From positions 5,763 to 14,422 of the forward strand of contig DJSH01000005.1 in NCBI GenBank assembly GCA_002440225.1: 8,660 bases of DNA, written 5' to 3'. Below are positions 1 through 7,043 of this stretch, in pieces. Made by a program: the position numbers and the translations under genes. Each line of letters begins with the position of its first letter. The first letter of the stretch is position 1. The notes under the pieces were generated by a model, which worked only from the letters and a program-made list of their open reading frames with translations, did not search any database and was not told the origin of the DNA. This DNA comes from Candidatus Segatella violae. Lineage in GTDB: Bacteria > Bacteroidota > Bacteroidia > Bacteroidales > Bacteroidaceae.

Positions 1-32
1 AATGAATTTCCTTTATATGGATAATTAATAAG

Positions 33-1793
33 ATGAAGTATCAAAATAACAAAGACTTGGCTGAGGCGCAGTATTATCTCAAGATGCTGGGCGACTTCTG
101 CAAGACGGGGCAGGTGATAATTCCTGATTCGCCTCAGAACGCCATGCCTTGGAATACGCAGGAAGATCCCCTGAAGGATTATCTTATATATCTATTTAAG
201 TCTGAGTTCAATAAAAAGAAAATGCCTTTCACTGATGATGAATTTGCTCCAAAGTTTCCATTGCAGGTGAAAAACAGTAAGATTAAGGCTAAAATATTTT
301 ATGAAGATGTAGGCAAGTTTATTGTTGAGTGCGTACATCACATTCGTTTTCAGCGTCAGCGCGCTTGGACAGAGAATCATCGGGCGGAAGAGGTACTTGA
401 CTGGTCTAGTTTCAAGCGAATGGATGAAAATGTTTGGCACCCCTTGCTCAATCAATTGGAGCAAGAGCACCTTGACGATGGTTTCGACAAGCGTTTTTTT
501 ATTCGTCTTTTCAAAGGAGATGGTGCTTCTAAAAATGAGAACTGGGAGCGATTGGTGAAAGATTGGAAGGGATGTATTGAACATCAGGCTTTGGGCAAGT
601 TGAAGGATTACATCTCTATTCGTCAGAGCAACTTCGAGTCGGGACTGATTAGTAAGATGGATCAAGTGTCTCGAATTATGAAAACTAATAAAATCAGTGA
701 GGGGCGTGCCGTGCAAGCCTGGGAACTTCTGAAAGATGCCTGGACTGAAACCGAGTTTGAGCGCCGACTCAACGAGATGAAAGTACAAGACCGTTATCCA
801 GAAATCAAGGAAATAGTGTTGAAGATGGGACGTGTGGCCGATGCCAACGGCAAGGATCGACTCACCATCGCCTCGGGTGTGGAAATGAAGATGGAACATT
901 CCGCAGGAAGCGACATCGAGGGTATTACCATGGGCGATGATCTCAACTCGCTCCTCCCTCTTGAACTCGCCCAGTATAGCGACGAGGATATGGAGGGACT
1001 CTTTATATATAAGTATCGCACGCGTAGGCTCCAAACTTTTCGCTATAAGAGCGAGATGTCGAAGCCTTCCCGCAAGCTTGGCTTTACCCATGCCTCCCGA
1101 AAGGGACCGATGATTGTTTGCATTGATACCTCGGCGAGCATGTATGGTACTCCGGAACGTATCTCCTCCACGCTCATCTCCCTGCTCGAACAGACGGCGG
1201 AGGACTTGGAGCGTGATTGCTATCTCATCGACTTCTCGGTGAGCACTCGTGCCATCGACTTGATGGAGAAGCGCAAGGCAAATAGATTGAGAAAGATTGG
1301 AATCAATGTAGTGGATGAATTCGGGGTCGAGTCTCTCGCAGATTCTTCATCGAGTAAATCTCCCACGGATTTCACAGATGGCACAGATTCTTATTCCAAA
1401 GATTCATATTCTAAAGATAGGACAAAGACATCTGCTGATTATTCTTCTGAGGGCATGGGGCATACAGGGCGGTCGGTTCGCCGACAGGCTTCCACGACCC
1501 ATCTTCCTTTCATCGGGGGCGGAACCTCGGCGAAGAAGATGATGAAGCAGATGTTCGACTTGCTCGACAACGATGGGCTTCATTATGTGAATGCCGACGT
1601 GCTTTGGGTTACTGATTTCTTGATACCAGACCCACCGCAGTCGCTGCTCAGCCGATTTAAGGAATATCGGGAGACGGGCACTCGCTTCTACGGTATCCGA
1701 ATCATCAGGGATGATGACAAGACAGAGAATTCTTGGAAGAATTATTTCAATGAGATTTACACCATTAAGTATCGCCCTTTGAGGCGATACTAG
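33..1793 (+). CDS. ViaA-like VWA domain protein (MoxR/RavA partner)
   Basis: This encodes a cytoplasmic 586-residue protein with no signal peptide. The C-terminal half (about 358-580) is a von Willebrand factor A domain with a full MIDAS metal site: DTSAS at 365-369, Thr498 in GGGTS, and Asp528 in VTDF. The helical N-terminal 300 residues lead into GDDLNSLLPLELA (301-313), and the protein ends RPLRRY. This layout and both motifs resemble E. coli ViaA, the VWA partner of the hexameric AAA+ ATPase RavA, which has been linked to respiratory-complex assembly and aminoglycoside sensitivity. That function is only inferred here. E. coli ViaA is about 480 residues; the extra length is partly a Ser/Asp-rich insert (434-490) inside the VWA domain. 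An in-frame TGA at 3-5 bounds the start, so the ATG at 33 is the first possible. Other frames close at 22-24 and 26-28, so an upstream gene, probably the ATPase, likely ends within 10 bases. Family call firm; ViaA orthology moderate. Confidence 0.85.
   Translation: MKYQNNKDLAEAQYYLKMLGDFCKTGQVIIPDSPQNAMPWNTQEDPLKDYLIYLFKSEFNKKKMPFTDDEFAPKFPLQVKNSKIKAKIFYEDVGKFIVECVHHIRFQRQRAWTENHRAEEVLDWSSFKRMDENVWHPLLNQLEQEHLDDGFDKRFFIRLFKGDGASKNENWERLVKDWKGCIEHQALGKLKDYISIRQSNFESGLISKMDQVSRIMKTNKISEGRAVQAWELLKDAWTETEFERRLNEMKVQDRYPEIKEIVLKMGRVADANGKDRLTIASGVEMKMEHSAGSDIEGITMGDDLNSLLPLELAQYSDEDMEGLFIYKYRTRRLQTFRYKSEMSKPSRKLGFTHASRKGPMIVCIDTSASMYGTPERISSTLISLLEQTAEDLERDCYLIDFSVSTRAIDLMEKRKANRLRKIGINVVDEFGVESLADSSSSKSPTDFTDGTDSYSKDSYSKDRTKTSADYSSEGMGHTGRSVRRQASTTHLPFIGGGTSAKKMMKQMFDLLDNDGLHYVNADVLWVTDFLIPDPPQSLLSRFKEYRETGTRFYGIRIIRDDDKTENSWKNYFNEIYTIKYRPLRRY
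1332..1500 (+). repeat. Low-complexity, repeat-bearing insert in the VWA domain
   Basis: This stretch encodes residues 434-489, rich in Ser, Asp, Thr and Lys, between the third strand of the VWA fold and the MIDAS Thr498 loop. It contains three degenerate 9-base units (1364-1372, 1373-1381, 1382-1390; consensus cacagattn) giving a TD-x pattern. Immediately after are two 15-base units (1389-1403 and 1404-1418) encoding SYSKD twice. Both unit lengths are multiples of three, so copy changes keep the frame. E. coli ViaA has only a short loop at this place. Confidence 0.7.
1768..1791 (+). other. Stem-loop overlapping the end of the VWA gene
   Basis: A perfect 9-bp inverted repeat (agtatcgcc / ggcgatact) with a 6-base loop (1777-1782) lies over the last codons and the first base of the TAG stop. 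No T-run follows, so it is not a standard intrinsic terminator. It may protect the mRNA 3' end or weakly terminate, or reflect chance use of Arg and Tyr codons. Confidence 0.5.
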
Positions 1794-1889
1794 GTGTATG
1801 AAATGTTTCAAGAACTTTATCTTATGTTTCATTCGCCTTCAATTCCACTGTTTACTAAAGATTTTGTGATATAATTTATCTTAAAACGC

Positions 1890-1919
1890 TTGTCAATACA
1901 AAAATAATTTGTACTTTTG
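1890..1919 (+). promoter_or_regulatory. Bacteroidota-type promoter for the isomerase gene
   Basis: TACTTTTG at 1912-1919 is an exact match to the -7 element TAnnTTTG used by the primary sigma factor of Bacteroidota. A TTG at 1890-1892 lies 19 bases upstream, the expected -33 position and spacing. Transcription should start near 1924-1928, giving a leader of about 105 bases. The leader is A-rich before the ATG (taaataaaaaactaatt) and has no Shine-Dalgarno motif, as usual for well-expressed genes in this phylum. Confidence 0.75.
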
Positions 1920-1923
1920 TGCT

Positions 1924-1963
1924 CAGATATTGTGTCGCGAGAATCGTTATGACCAACAATCTG
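1924..1963 (+). promoter_or_regulatory. Imperfect stem-loop at the predicted mRNA 5' end
   Basis: The arms cagat (1924-1928) and atctg (1959-1963) pair. They are followed inward, after a 2-base bulge, by tgt (1931-1933) with aca (1956-1958), then gtc with gac. The hairpin begins almost exactly at the predicted transcription start. It could be a 5' stabilising hairpin or a dyad bound by a regulator. The pairing is short and interrupted, so this is tentative. Confidence 0.35.
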
Positions 1964-2032
1964 AATAAACAAAGTACGTAAACAAATAAACTAAATAAGT
2001 ATTTATACAAAAACTTAAATAAAAAACTAATT

Positions 2033-3511
2033 ATGGTAAGCAACAACATTCCACAAGTAAAGCTCGGTATCATTGCCGTTAGCCGTGACTGTTTCCCAAT
2101 CGCGCTTTCTACTCAGCGCCGTGAGAACATCGTAAAAGAGTACAAGGGTGAGATTTTCAACTGTCAGACTACAGTTGAGAACGAAAAAGATATGCTCAAG
2201 GCTTTGGGCGAAGTAAAGGAACAGGGATGCAACGCCTTGGTGGTATTCCTCGGCAACTTCGGTCCTGAGACTCCTGAGACTTTGATTGCAAAGAACTTTG
2301 ATGGTCCTTGCATGTTTGTAGCAGCTGCCGAGGGCGACGGCGACATGATCAATGGTCGTGGCGACGCTTACTGCGGTATGCTCAACTGCTCTTACAACCT
2401 TGGCATGCGTCACTTGAAGGGTTATATCCCAGAGTATCCTGTAGGTACAGCAGAGGATGTAGCCAAGATGATCAAGGACTTCGAGCCTGTGGCTCGCGTC
2501 ATCCTCGGTTTGAAGGGCTTGAAGATTATTACCTTCGGTCCACGTCCTCAGGACTTCTTTGCTTGCAACGCTCCTATCAAGGGCTTGTATGAGTTGGGCG
2601 TAGAGATTGAGGAGAACTCTGAGCTCGACCTCCTCGTGGCTTACAAGGAGCATGAGAACGACCCACGTATCGATGACGTTTGCGCCGACATGGCGAAGGA
2701 GATGGGCGAGGGCTGCTACTATCCAGATCTCAGCCGCCGTATGGCACAGTTTGAGTTGACATTGCTCGACTGGGCTGAGGCTCACAAGGGTTCTCGCCAG
2801 TATGTAGCATTCGCCGACAAGTGCTGGCCTGCATTCCCAAGCCAGTTCGGTTTCGAGCCTTGCTATGTAAACAGCCGTTTGGTGAGCCGTGGCATCCCTG
2901 TGGCTTGCGAGGTAGATATCTATGGTGCTCTCTCTGAGTACATCGGCATGTGCGCTTCTGACGATACCGTTACCTTGCTCGACATCAACAACTCTGTTCC
3001 TCAGTATATTTATGACGAGGACATCAAGGGCAAGTACGATTACAAGTTGACCGATACCTTCATGGGCTTCCACTGCGGTAACACTCCACAGTGCAAGATG
3101 TGCTCTAACCGTAAGATCAAGTACCAGCTCATCCAGAACCGCCTTTTGGAGAATGGTGGCAAGCCAGACTTCACACGTGGTACCTTGGAGGGCGACATCG
3201 CAGCCAGCGACATCACATTCTATCGCCTCCAGTGCGATTCAGAGGGCAACCTCCGTTCTTACATCGCCGAGGGTGAGGTACTCGATGTTCCTACTCGTTC
3301 ATTCGGTGGTATCGGTATCTTCGCCATCAACGAGATGGGTCGCTTCTATCGTCACGTATTGATTCAGAAGGGCTATCCACACCACGGTGCCGTAGCATTC
3401 TCTCATGTAGGCAAGACCTTGTTCGAGGTGTTCAAGTATCTTGGCATCAAGGACATCGCTTACAACCAGCCAGCAAGCTTGCCTTATCCAACTGAGAATC
3501 CTTGGAAGTAA
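2033..3511 (+). CDS. L-fucose/L-arabinose isomerase family protein
   Basis: This 492-residue cytoplasmic protein matches the L-fucose/L-arabinose isomerase superfamily, which interconverts an aldose and a ketose using a divalent metal, usually manganese. Two acidic residues, Glu293 (ACEVDIYG) and Asp317 (LLDINN), are 24 residues apart, exactly the spacing of the E. coli FucI metal ligands Glu337 and Asp361. His450, His451 (GYPHHG) or His458 could supply the third ligand. E. coli FucI is about 590 residues, so this is the shorter branch common in anaerobes, and its true sugar is unknown. Cys348, Cys354 and Cys357 form a cluster after Asp317. The gene has its own promoter and terminator and looks monocistronic; no fucose kinase, aldolase or transporter is in the window. 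Codon choice is strongly biased (AAG, GAG, ATC, CGT), suggesting high expression. The ATG at 2033 follows an A-rich leader and begins the conserved VKLGIIAVSRD strand. Confidence 0.85.
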   Translation: MVSNNIPQVKLGIIAVSRDCFPIALSTQRRENIVKEYKGEIFNCQTTVENEKDMLKALGEVKEQGCNALVVFLGNFGPETPETLIAKNFDGPCMFVAAAEGDGDMINGRGDAYCGMLNCSYNLGMRHLKGYIPEYPVGTAEDVAKMIKDFEPVARVILGLKGLKIITFGPRPQDFFACNAPIKGLYELGVEIEENSELDLLVAYKEHENDPRIDDVCADMAKEMGEGCYYPDLSRRMAQFELTLLDWAEAHKGSRQYVAFADKCWPAFPSQFGFEPCYVNSRLVSRGIPVACEVDIYGALSEYIGMCASDDTVTLLDINNSVPQYIYDEDIKGKYDYKLTDTFMGFHCGNTPQCKMCSNRKIKYQLIQNRLLENGGKPDFTRGTLEGDIAASDITFYRLQCDSEGNLRSYIAEGEVLDVPTRSFGGIGIFAINEMGRFYRHVLIQKGYPHHGAVAFSHVGKTLFEVFKYLGIKDIAYNQPASLPYPTENPWK

Positions 3512-3571
3512 GTTTAGTGAAGAGAGAAGAACGAAGAATTCAATAGCTCTTCTTTCTGAAAGTCTTATATC

Positions 3572-3620
3572 AAAAGGGCGATTGCATTTCCTAAAGAGTG
3601 GGAAAGCAATCGCCCTTTTT
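3572..3620 (+). terminator. Strong intrinsic terminator, probably bidirectional
   Basis: A perfect 14-bp stem (3572-3585 with 3606-3619) continues, after a single bulged A at 3586, into 5 more pairs (tttcc 3587-3591 with ggaaa 3601-3605) closed by a 9-base loop. On the plus strand the stem runs into five T's, ending the isomerase transcript. On the minus strand the hairpin is followed by TTTTGATAT, so it can also stop the convergent GH2 transcript, whose stop codon is 55 bases away. The rest of the 163-base gap shows nothing else. Confidence 0.9.
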
Positions 3621-3674
3621 CGCTTCTTTATTTTAGTGTAAGTGTCTGTATTCGTATTAGTACTTCTATCAAAT

Positions 3675-6305
3675 TTATTTGATGACAATCTCTTTTACGA
3701 ATGGCTTGTCGAAACCTTCTACATAGAATTTCACCTTGGCTATTCCTTTTTGTGTGGTAGATTGCAATCGGGCGAAACCTTCGCCGAAATAGGTCTTCAG
3801 CTCGGTGGTTCGCCATGAATCCATCCTACGCATATCGCCAGTCTCAACGCCTAGCAAACGGATAGGTCCCTCAACCTCAACTCGGAATTTCTTGGGTTGC
3901 ATCTGTTGGATGCGTCCTTCCTTGTCCACCAGTGTGAGGCGGATATGGGAAACCGTACTCCATGGAGTGATAGAATGCTTGTTCCCTTTGTCGTTTTTGT
4001 TGTTGCTATTGCTATTGCCATTAGGCAATGCAGCAACTTCCGAGTAATCAGGCTTGGCGGCTCTCAGAGTCGTATAGTCGACATCCAATTTTACATCTGC
4101 CACCGGACCATGATTGATGAGCGAATCTCTCATCACTTCCTTTCCGTCCTTATATCCGATGGCCAGTACCTTGCCTTGTCGGGCAGGCAACTGGATGGTG
4201 ATACAATGGTCGGTGTAGTCTGCGGTCTTGCGTGGCTTCAGTGGCAACTGAGGATTGCTCCACATCGGGAAGAAGAATTGTACCGAGTCGCAGGTGGTAT
4301 AGCATCTTACTTCCACGCATCGGGAGTCGGTGTATGGCAAGTCCCAAGTATCAGCCATCGGTGGGTATTGCCAATGGTCGGTTCCCATCGCCTGGTCGAA
4401 GCAGTTGTCGCGAACCACGAGTTTCAGATAGTCTTTGTCGGGGTTCCAAGCAGGATGATAGAATGCAGCCTGTGGACGTTCCTTCAAGGTCATGTCGAAC
4501 GGACAGGAGCACCAACCCTTGGCTGGCCAAGGCGATGACTCGCCGAGATAATCGACACCAGCCCAAACGAAAGATCCAGCGATGAAAGGATTCTCTTCCA
4601 CGAAATGCCATGGATTGTGTTCCACGAAATCGCGAACCAAGTTCTCTCTTAGGCCTGAATAATATACGAAGGCTTCGCTCACAAACATCTTGCGCTGAGG
4701 AAAGCGCTTGTGGTCGGCTATCATTCGAGGCTCCAGATAGTTGTAGCCCACGAGGTCGGCAACGTCGGCAATCTTGTCCTCGAATCCCTGTTGGCAAGCG
4801 AGCATCGTAGGGCGAGTTGGGTCTAGTTGCTTCACGATGGCGTTCAGTTCCTTGGCTCTGTTTACGCCCTCGTCGTCCTTGTTCCAAGCCTCATGCACCT
4901 CGTTGCCAATGCTCCACACGATGACGGAAGGATGATTTCGGTCTCTCAATACCATGTCGGCGATGTCTTGGTGGGCGTACTCATCGTAGAACGGTTCGTA
5001 ATAGCCCGATTTCCATTTGTCGAATGCCTCGTCGAGAACCAACAATCCCAAGGTGTCGCAGATGTTCAGAAACTCAGGCGAAGGTGGATTGTGGGAGCAT
5101 CGGATGGCATTGCAACCTATCTCCTTCATCGCCTTCAAGCGACGAGCCCAAACTTCCTCAGGTACGGCGACGCCCAGGCTTCCAGCATCTTGATGCAAGC
5201 ACATGCCTTTGAGTTTCATGTTCTTGCCGTTTAGGTAGAAGCCCGTGTTGGCATCGAAACGAATGTCACGGAAACCGAAAGGTGTCTCCACCTCGTCCAC
5301 GAGTTTTCCCTTGCTGTCTTTCACTTGTGTCAAGAGGGTATAGAGCGTAGGGGAGTCTGTGCTCCATAGTTGTGGGTTTTTGACAAGAAGCTGGGTTGTA
5401 GATGCGGAGGCTCCTGCTATTTGGTGAGCCGATGCTTCTGCTTTTTCGCGAGCTATCGCCGAGGCAACCTTCCTGCCGTTCTTGTCGAGGATGATGTGCG
5501 TAACCTTGCAACCGGCATCGCCTTCCACCTCTGTTTGTACATTCACGGTCCCGTCGGTCTTTGCCGTCACGAAGATGCCGTGCTCCTTGATGTGTGTTGG
5601 GTTGTTCATCTGTAACCAAACGTGGCGATAGATGCCCGAGCCTGTGTACCAACGAGATTGCTCCTCTCTATCCACATGCACCACAAGGCGATTCTTTCCC
5701 ACCTTATTAATATATGGGGTGATGTCGTAGGAGAATCCCGTGTATCCATACATGTGATGTCCCAGTCGATGACCGTTCAGCCAGATGGTGGCACGATGAT
5801 AGACGCCATCGAAGTGGATGCTAAGTTGTTCGCCTTGTGCTAACTTCTTCTGATAATCGACAGGCAAAGTGAAGTCCTTGGCATAGATGCCTTGTCCACC
5901 AGGCAGATAGCCCGCCGAGCCTCCCACTTTCGGGTCGAAAGGGAGTTCGATGCTCCAGTCGTGTGGGATGGTTACGTTTCTGAAACTTTTGTTGGATGAT
6001 AACGATGCCGACGATGTCGATGTCGTGGCTTGCGAGGAAGTGATTTCGCTTGCGGTTACTTGTGCCTGTTCTGGCTCGGTATCATCGGTTATTTTCGTCT
6101 TTTTTCCAGTTGAGGTGTTGGACGATAAGTTTGGGTTGCTGATGCCAAGAGTATGGAGCACCTGCGATGCCTCTGCATGGTTGGCGCAGAGCTTGAAGGT
6201 CCAGCCCTGGTCGAAGGTGCATTGTATGCGCTTCTTGTTGGCGGCATTCATTCCCAGGCAGAAAGATGCCATGAGGAACGACAGGATGATGATTTTCTTC
6301 TTCAT
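3675..6305 (-). CDS. Secreted GH2 beta-galactosidase-type glycoside hydrolase
   Basis: This is a multi-domain GH2 enzyme expected to hydrolyse beta-galactosides or related glycans in the periplasm or at the cell surface. I chose the ATG at 6305 because it starts a textbook Sec signal peptide (MKKKIIILSFLMASFCLG, cleavage near Asn-Ala-Ala); an ATG at 6335 adds 10 residues. Numbering from 6305: N-terminal sugar-binding beta-sandwich (about 106-235; IPHDWSIE, WYTGSGIYRHVWL), Ig-like domain (236-345), TIM barrel (355-630), DUF4982-like domain (670-745) and C-terminal Ig-like domain (780-876). The acid/base is Glu469 (WSIGNE) and the nucleophile Glu544 (FVSE), with RCSHNPP at 402-408, so it should be active. 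Ser/Thr-rich (55-107) and Asn-rich (761-778) inserts interrupt the fold. Cys16 lacks a proper lipobox. It is co-transcribed with the DUF3237 gene just upstream. Exact substrate is uncertain; beta-glucuronidase or other GH2 activities cannot be excluded. Confidence 0.9.
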   Translation of the reverse strand: MKKKIIILSFLMASFCLGMNAANKKRIQCTFDQGWTFKLCANHAEASQVLHTLGISNPNLSSNTSTGKKTKITDDTEPEQAQVTASEITSSQATTSTSSASLSSNKSFRNVTIPHDWSIELPFDPKVGGSAGYLPGGQGIYAKDFTLPVDYQKKLAQGEQLSIHFDGVYHRATIWLNGHRLGHHMYGYTGFSYDITPYINKVGKNRLVVHVDREEQSRWYTGSGIYRHVWLQMNNPTHIKEHGIFVTAKTDGTVNVQTEVEGDAGCKVTHIILDKNGRKVASAIAREKAEASAHQIAGASASTTQLLVKNPQLWSTDSPTLYTLLTQVKDSKGKLVDEVETPFGFRDIRFDANTGFYLNGKNMKLKGMCLHQDAGSLGVAVPEEVWARRLKAMKEIGCNAIRCSHNPPSPEFLNICDTLGLLVLDEAFDKWKSGYYEPFYDEYAHQDIADMVLRDRNHPSVIVWSIGNEVHEAWNKDDEGVNRAKELNAIVKQLDPTRPTMLACQQGFEDKIADVADLVGYNYLEPRMIADHKRFPQRKMFVSEAFVYYSGLRENLVRDFVEHNPWHFVEENPFIAGSFVWAGVDYLGESSPWPAKGWCSCPFDMTLKERPQAAFYHPAWNPDKDYLKLVVRDNCFDQAMGTDHWQYPPMADTWDLPYTDSRCVEVRCYTTCDSVQFFFPMWSNPQLPLKPRKTADYTDHCITIQLPARQGKVLAIGYKDGKEVMRDSLINHGPVADVKLDVDYTTLRAAKPDYSEVAALPNGNSNSNNKNDKGNKHSITPWSTVSHIRLTLVDKEGRIQQMQPKKFRVEVEGPIRLLGVETGDMRRMDSWRTTELKTYFGEGFARLQSTTQKGIAKVKFYVEGFDKPFVKEIVIK

Positions 6306-6335
6306 ATTGAAGGGGATTTTATAGTTTGTTTCCAT

Positions 6336-6875
6336 TTAATTGATTTTCCAGACTTTTAGTCCTATCATATCTTTTTCGAAGAATGGAGTGCAGACGAAGA
6401 TAGCATCGTTGAGCCAAGCATACTTACTATCCATTGGTGCTTCGAATACAGGGGAGGTCTGGAAGTAGAATCCTTGTGTACCATCGCTGAGTTTCGGGTT
6501 GGCGAGGACTCCCACGTTTCTTACATGGATGAGAATACCATCCGAAGTCTTGATGTTGTAGATGGCCTCCAGACGGGTACGATTGTGGGTGGTATCCACC
6601 AGTTGGTAATCGGCACCGCCTGATAGCACTTCGCCCTTGAAGTCTTGTCCCTTTTCGTCCTTTCCCTCGAAAGTGCCGCCGATGATAGGAATGACCACTC
6701 GCTTGCCTTGTGGAATGTTTCCTACTTCCATGGCAGCAGTGCATTTTACATGCAGTGTCATGGCATAGCTGAGGCGAGGAGCTTTCGGCTCTTGCGCCTT
6801 GGCGTGGATGGGACATTGTAGCAAAAGGATTGCCACGATTGCCAGTACTTTGGAAATGATAGTTTTTGTTGTCAT
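6336..6875 (-). CDS. Secreted DUF3237 (UPF0311-type) protein
   Basis: This encodes 179 residues. A Sec signal peptide (residues 1-28, hydrophobic VLAIVAILLLQ, cleavage after AKA) is followed by one DUF3237 domain of about 150 residues, a beta-barrel family of unknown biochemical role. Diagnostic motifs are VVIPIIGGTFEG (about 60-72), GEVLSGGADYQLV (about 82-94), DGILIHVRNVG (about 112-122) and YAWLNDAIFVC (about 153-163). Its TAA stop (6336-6338) is followed directly by an ATG in frame with the GH2 gene, so the two are almost certainly one operon with translational coupling. This suggests an accessory role in extracellular glycan use, but no activity is established for the family. No Bacteroidota promoter consensus was seen in the 266 bases upstream, so transcription may come from the AlbA_2 gene or an unrecognised promoter. 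The ATG lies in the same frame as the relic upstream. Confidence 0.85.
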   Translation of the reverse strand: MTTKTIISKVLAIVAILLLQCPIHAKAQEPKAPRLSYAMTLHVKCTAAMEVGNIPQGKRVVIPIIGGTFEGKDEKGQDFKGEVLSGGADYQLVDTTHNRTRLEAIYNIKTSDGILIHVRNVGVLANPKLSDGTQGFYFQTSPVFEAPMDSKYAWLNDAIFVCTPFFEKDMIGLKVWKIN

Positions 6876-7043
6876 ATAATAACAGAAGGAGTCTTTTTAC
6901 TTTAAGTTGGTGTATTGTTCCAAGGTCATGTCTTGGAGTGTATCTATTGGAAATGCTGCAAGGAAATCGGCTAGCAATTTCTTGCGACGTTTGTTTACTT
7001 CTGCAATTTCTATTTTATCTGATGTTAACTTAATATCGTTCAT
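6876..7043 (-). pseudogene. N-terminal stump of a McrB-like AAA+ restriction ATPase
   Basis: An ATG at 7043 opens a 48-codon reading frame (stop TAA at 6897-6899). Its latter half reads LLADFLAAFPIDTLQDMTLE then QYTNLK. After the stop, the same frame continues KDSFCYY up to the DUF3237 ATG. From memory, the pattern 'MTLEEYTNL..(D)SFCYWLE' is typical of the N-terminus of McrB-like AAA ATPases of type IV restriction systems, so homology seems to run through the stop codon and break at the DUF3237 start. I read this as a gene remnant cut by deletion and inactivated by a nonsense change. It could instead be a short expressed peptide. The start overlaps the preceding 25-codon ORF by ATGA. No search was run. 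Confidence 0.45.

Noticed and set aside
192..1091. 299-codon open frame on the minus strand opposite the VWA gene
   Set aside because: The plus-strand frame encodes a clear VWA family protein over this region; the antisense translation has no recognisable domain and follows from codon bias of the real gene.
1949..1981. 10-codon upstream ORF (MTNNLNKQST) in the isomerase leader
   Set aside because: It has no run of regulatory codons and no attenuator-like hairpin pair around it; such short ORFs arise by chance in A-rich leaders.
2027..3073. 348-codon open frame on the minus strand opposite the isomerase gene
   Set aside because: It mirrors a strongly codon-biased gene, has no recognisable motif, and its own strand shows no promoter. 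Typical antisense shadow.
3897..4538. 213-codon plus-strand frame opposite the GH2 gene
   Set aside because: It overlaps the well-supported C-terminal GH2 domains on the other strand and its product resembles no family.
6305..6335. GH2 enzyme as a surface lipoprotein
   Set aside because: Cys16 after the signal core is preceded by Met-Ala-Ser-Phe, which does not fit a lipobox, and a standard signal-peptidase I site follows at Asn-Ala-Ala.
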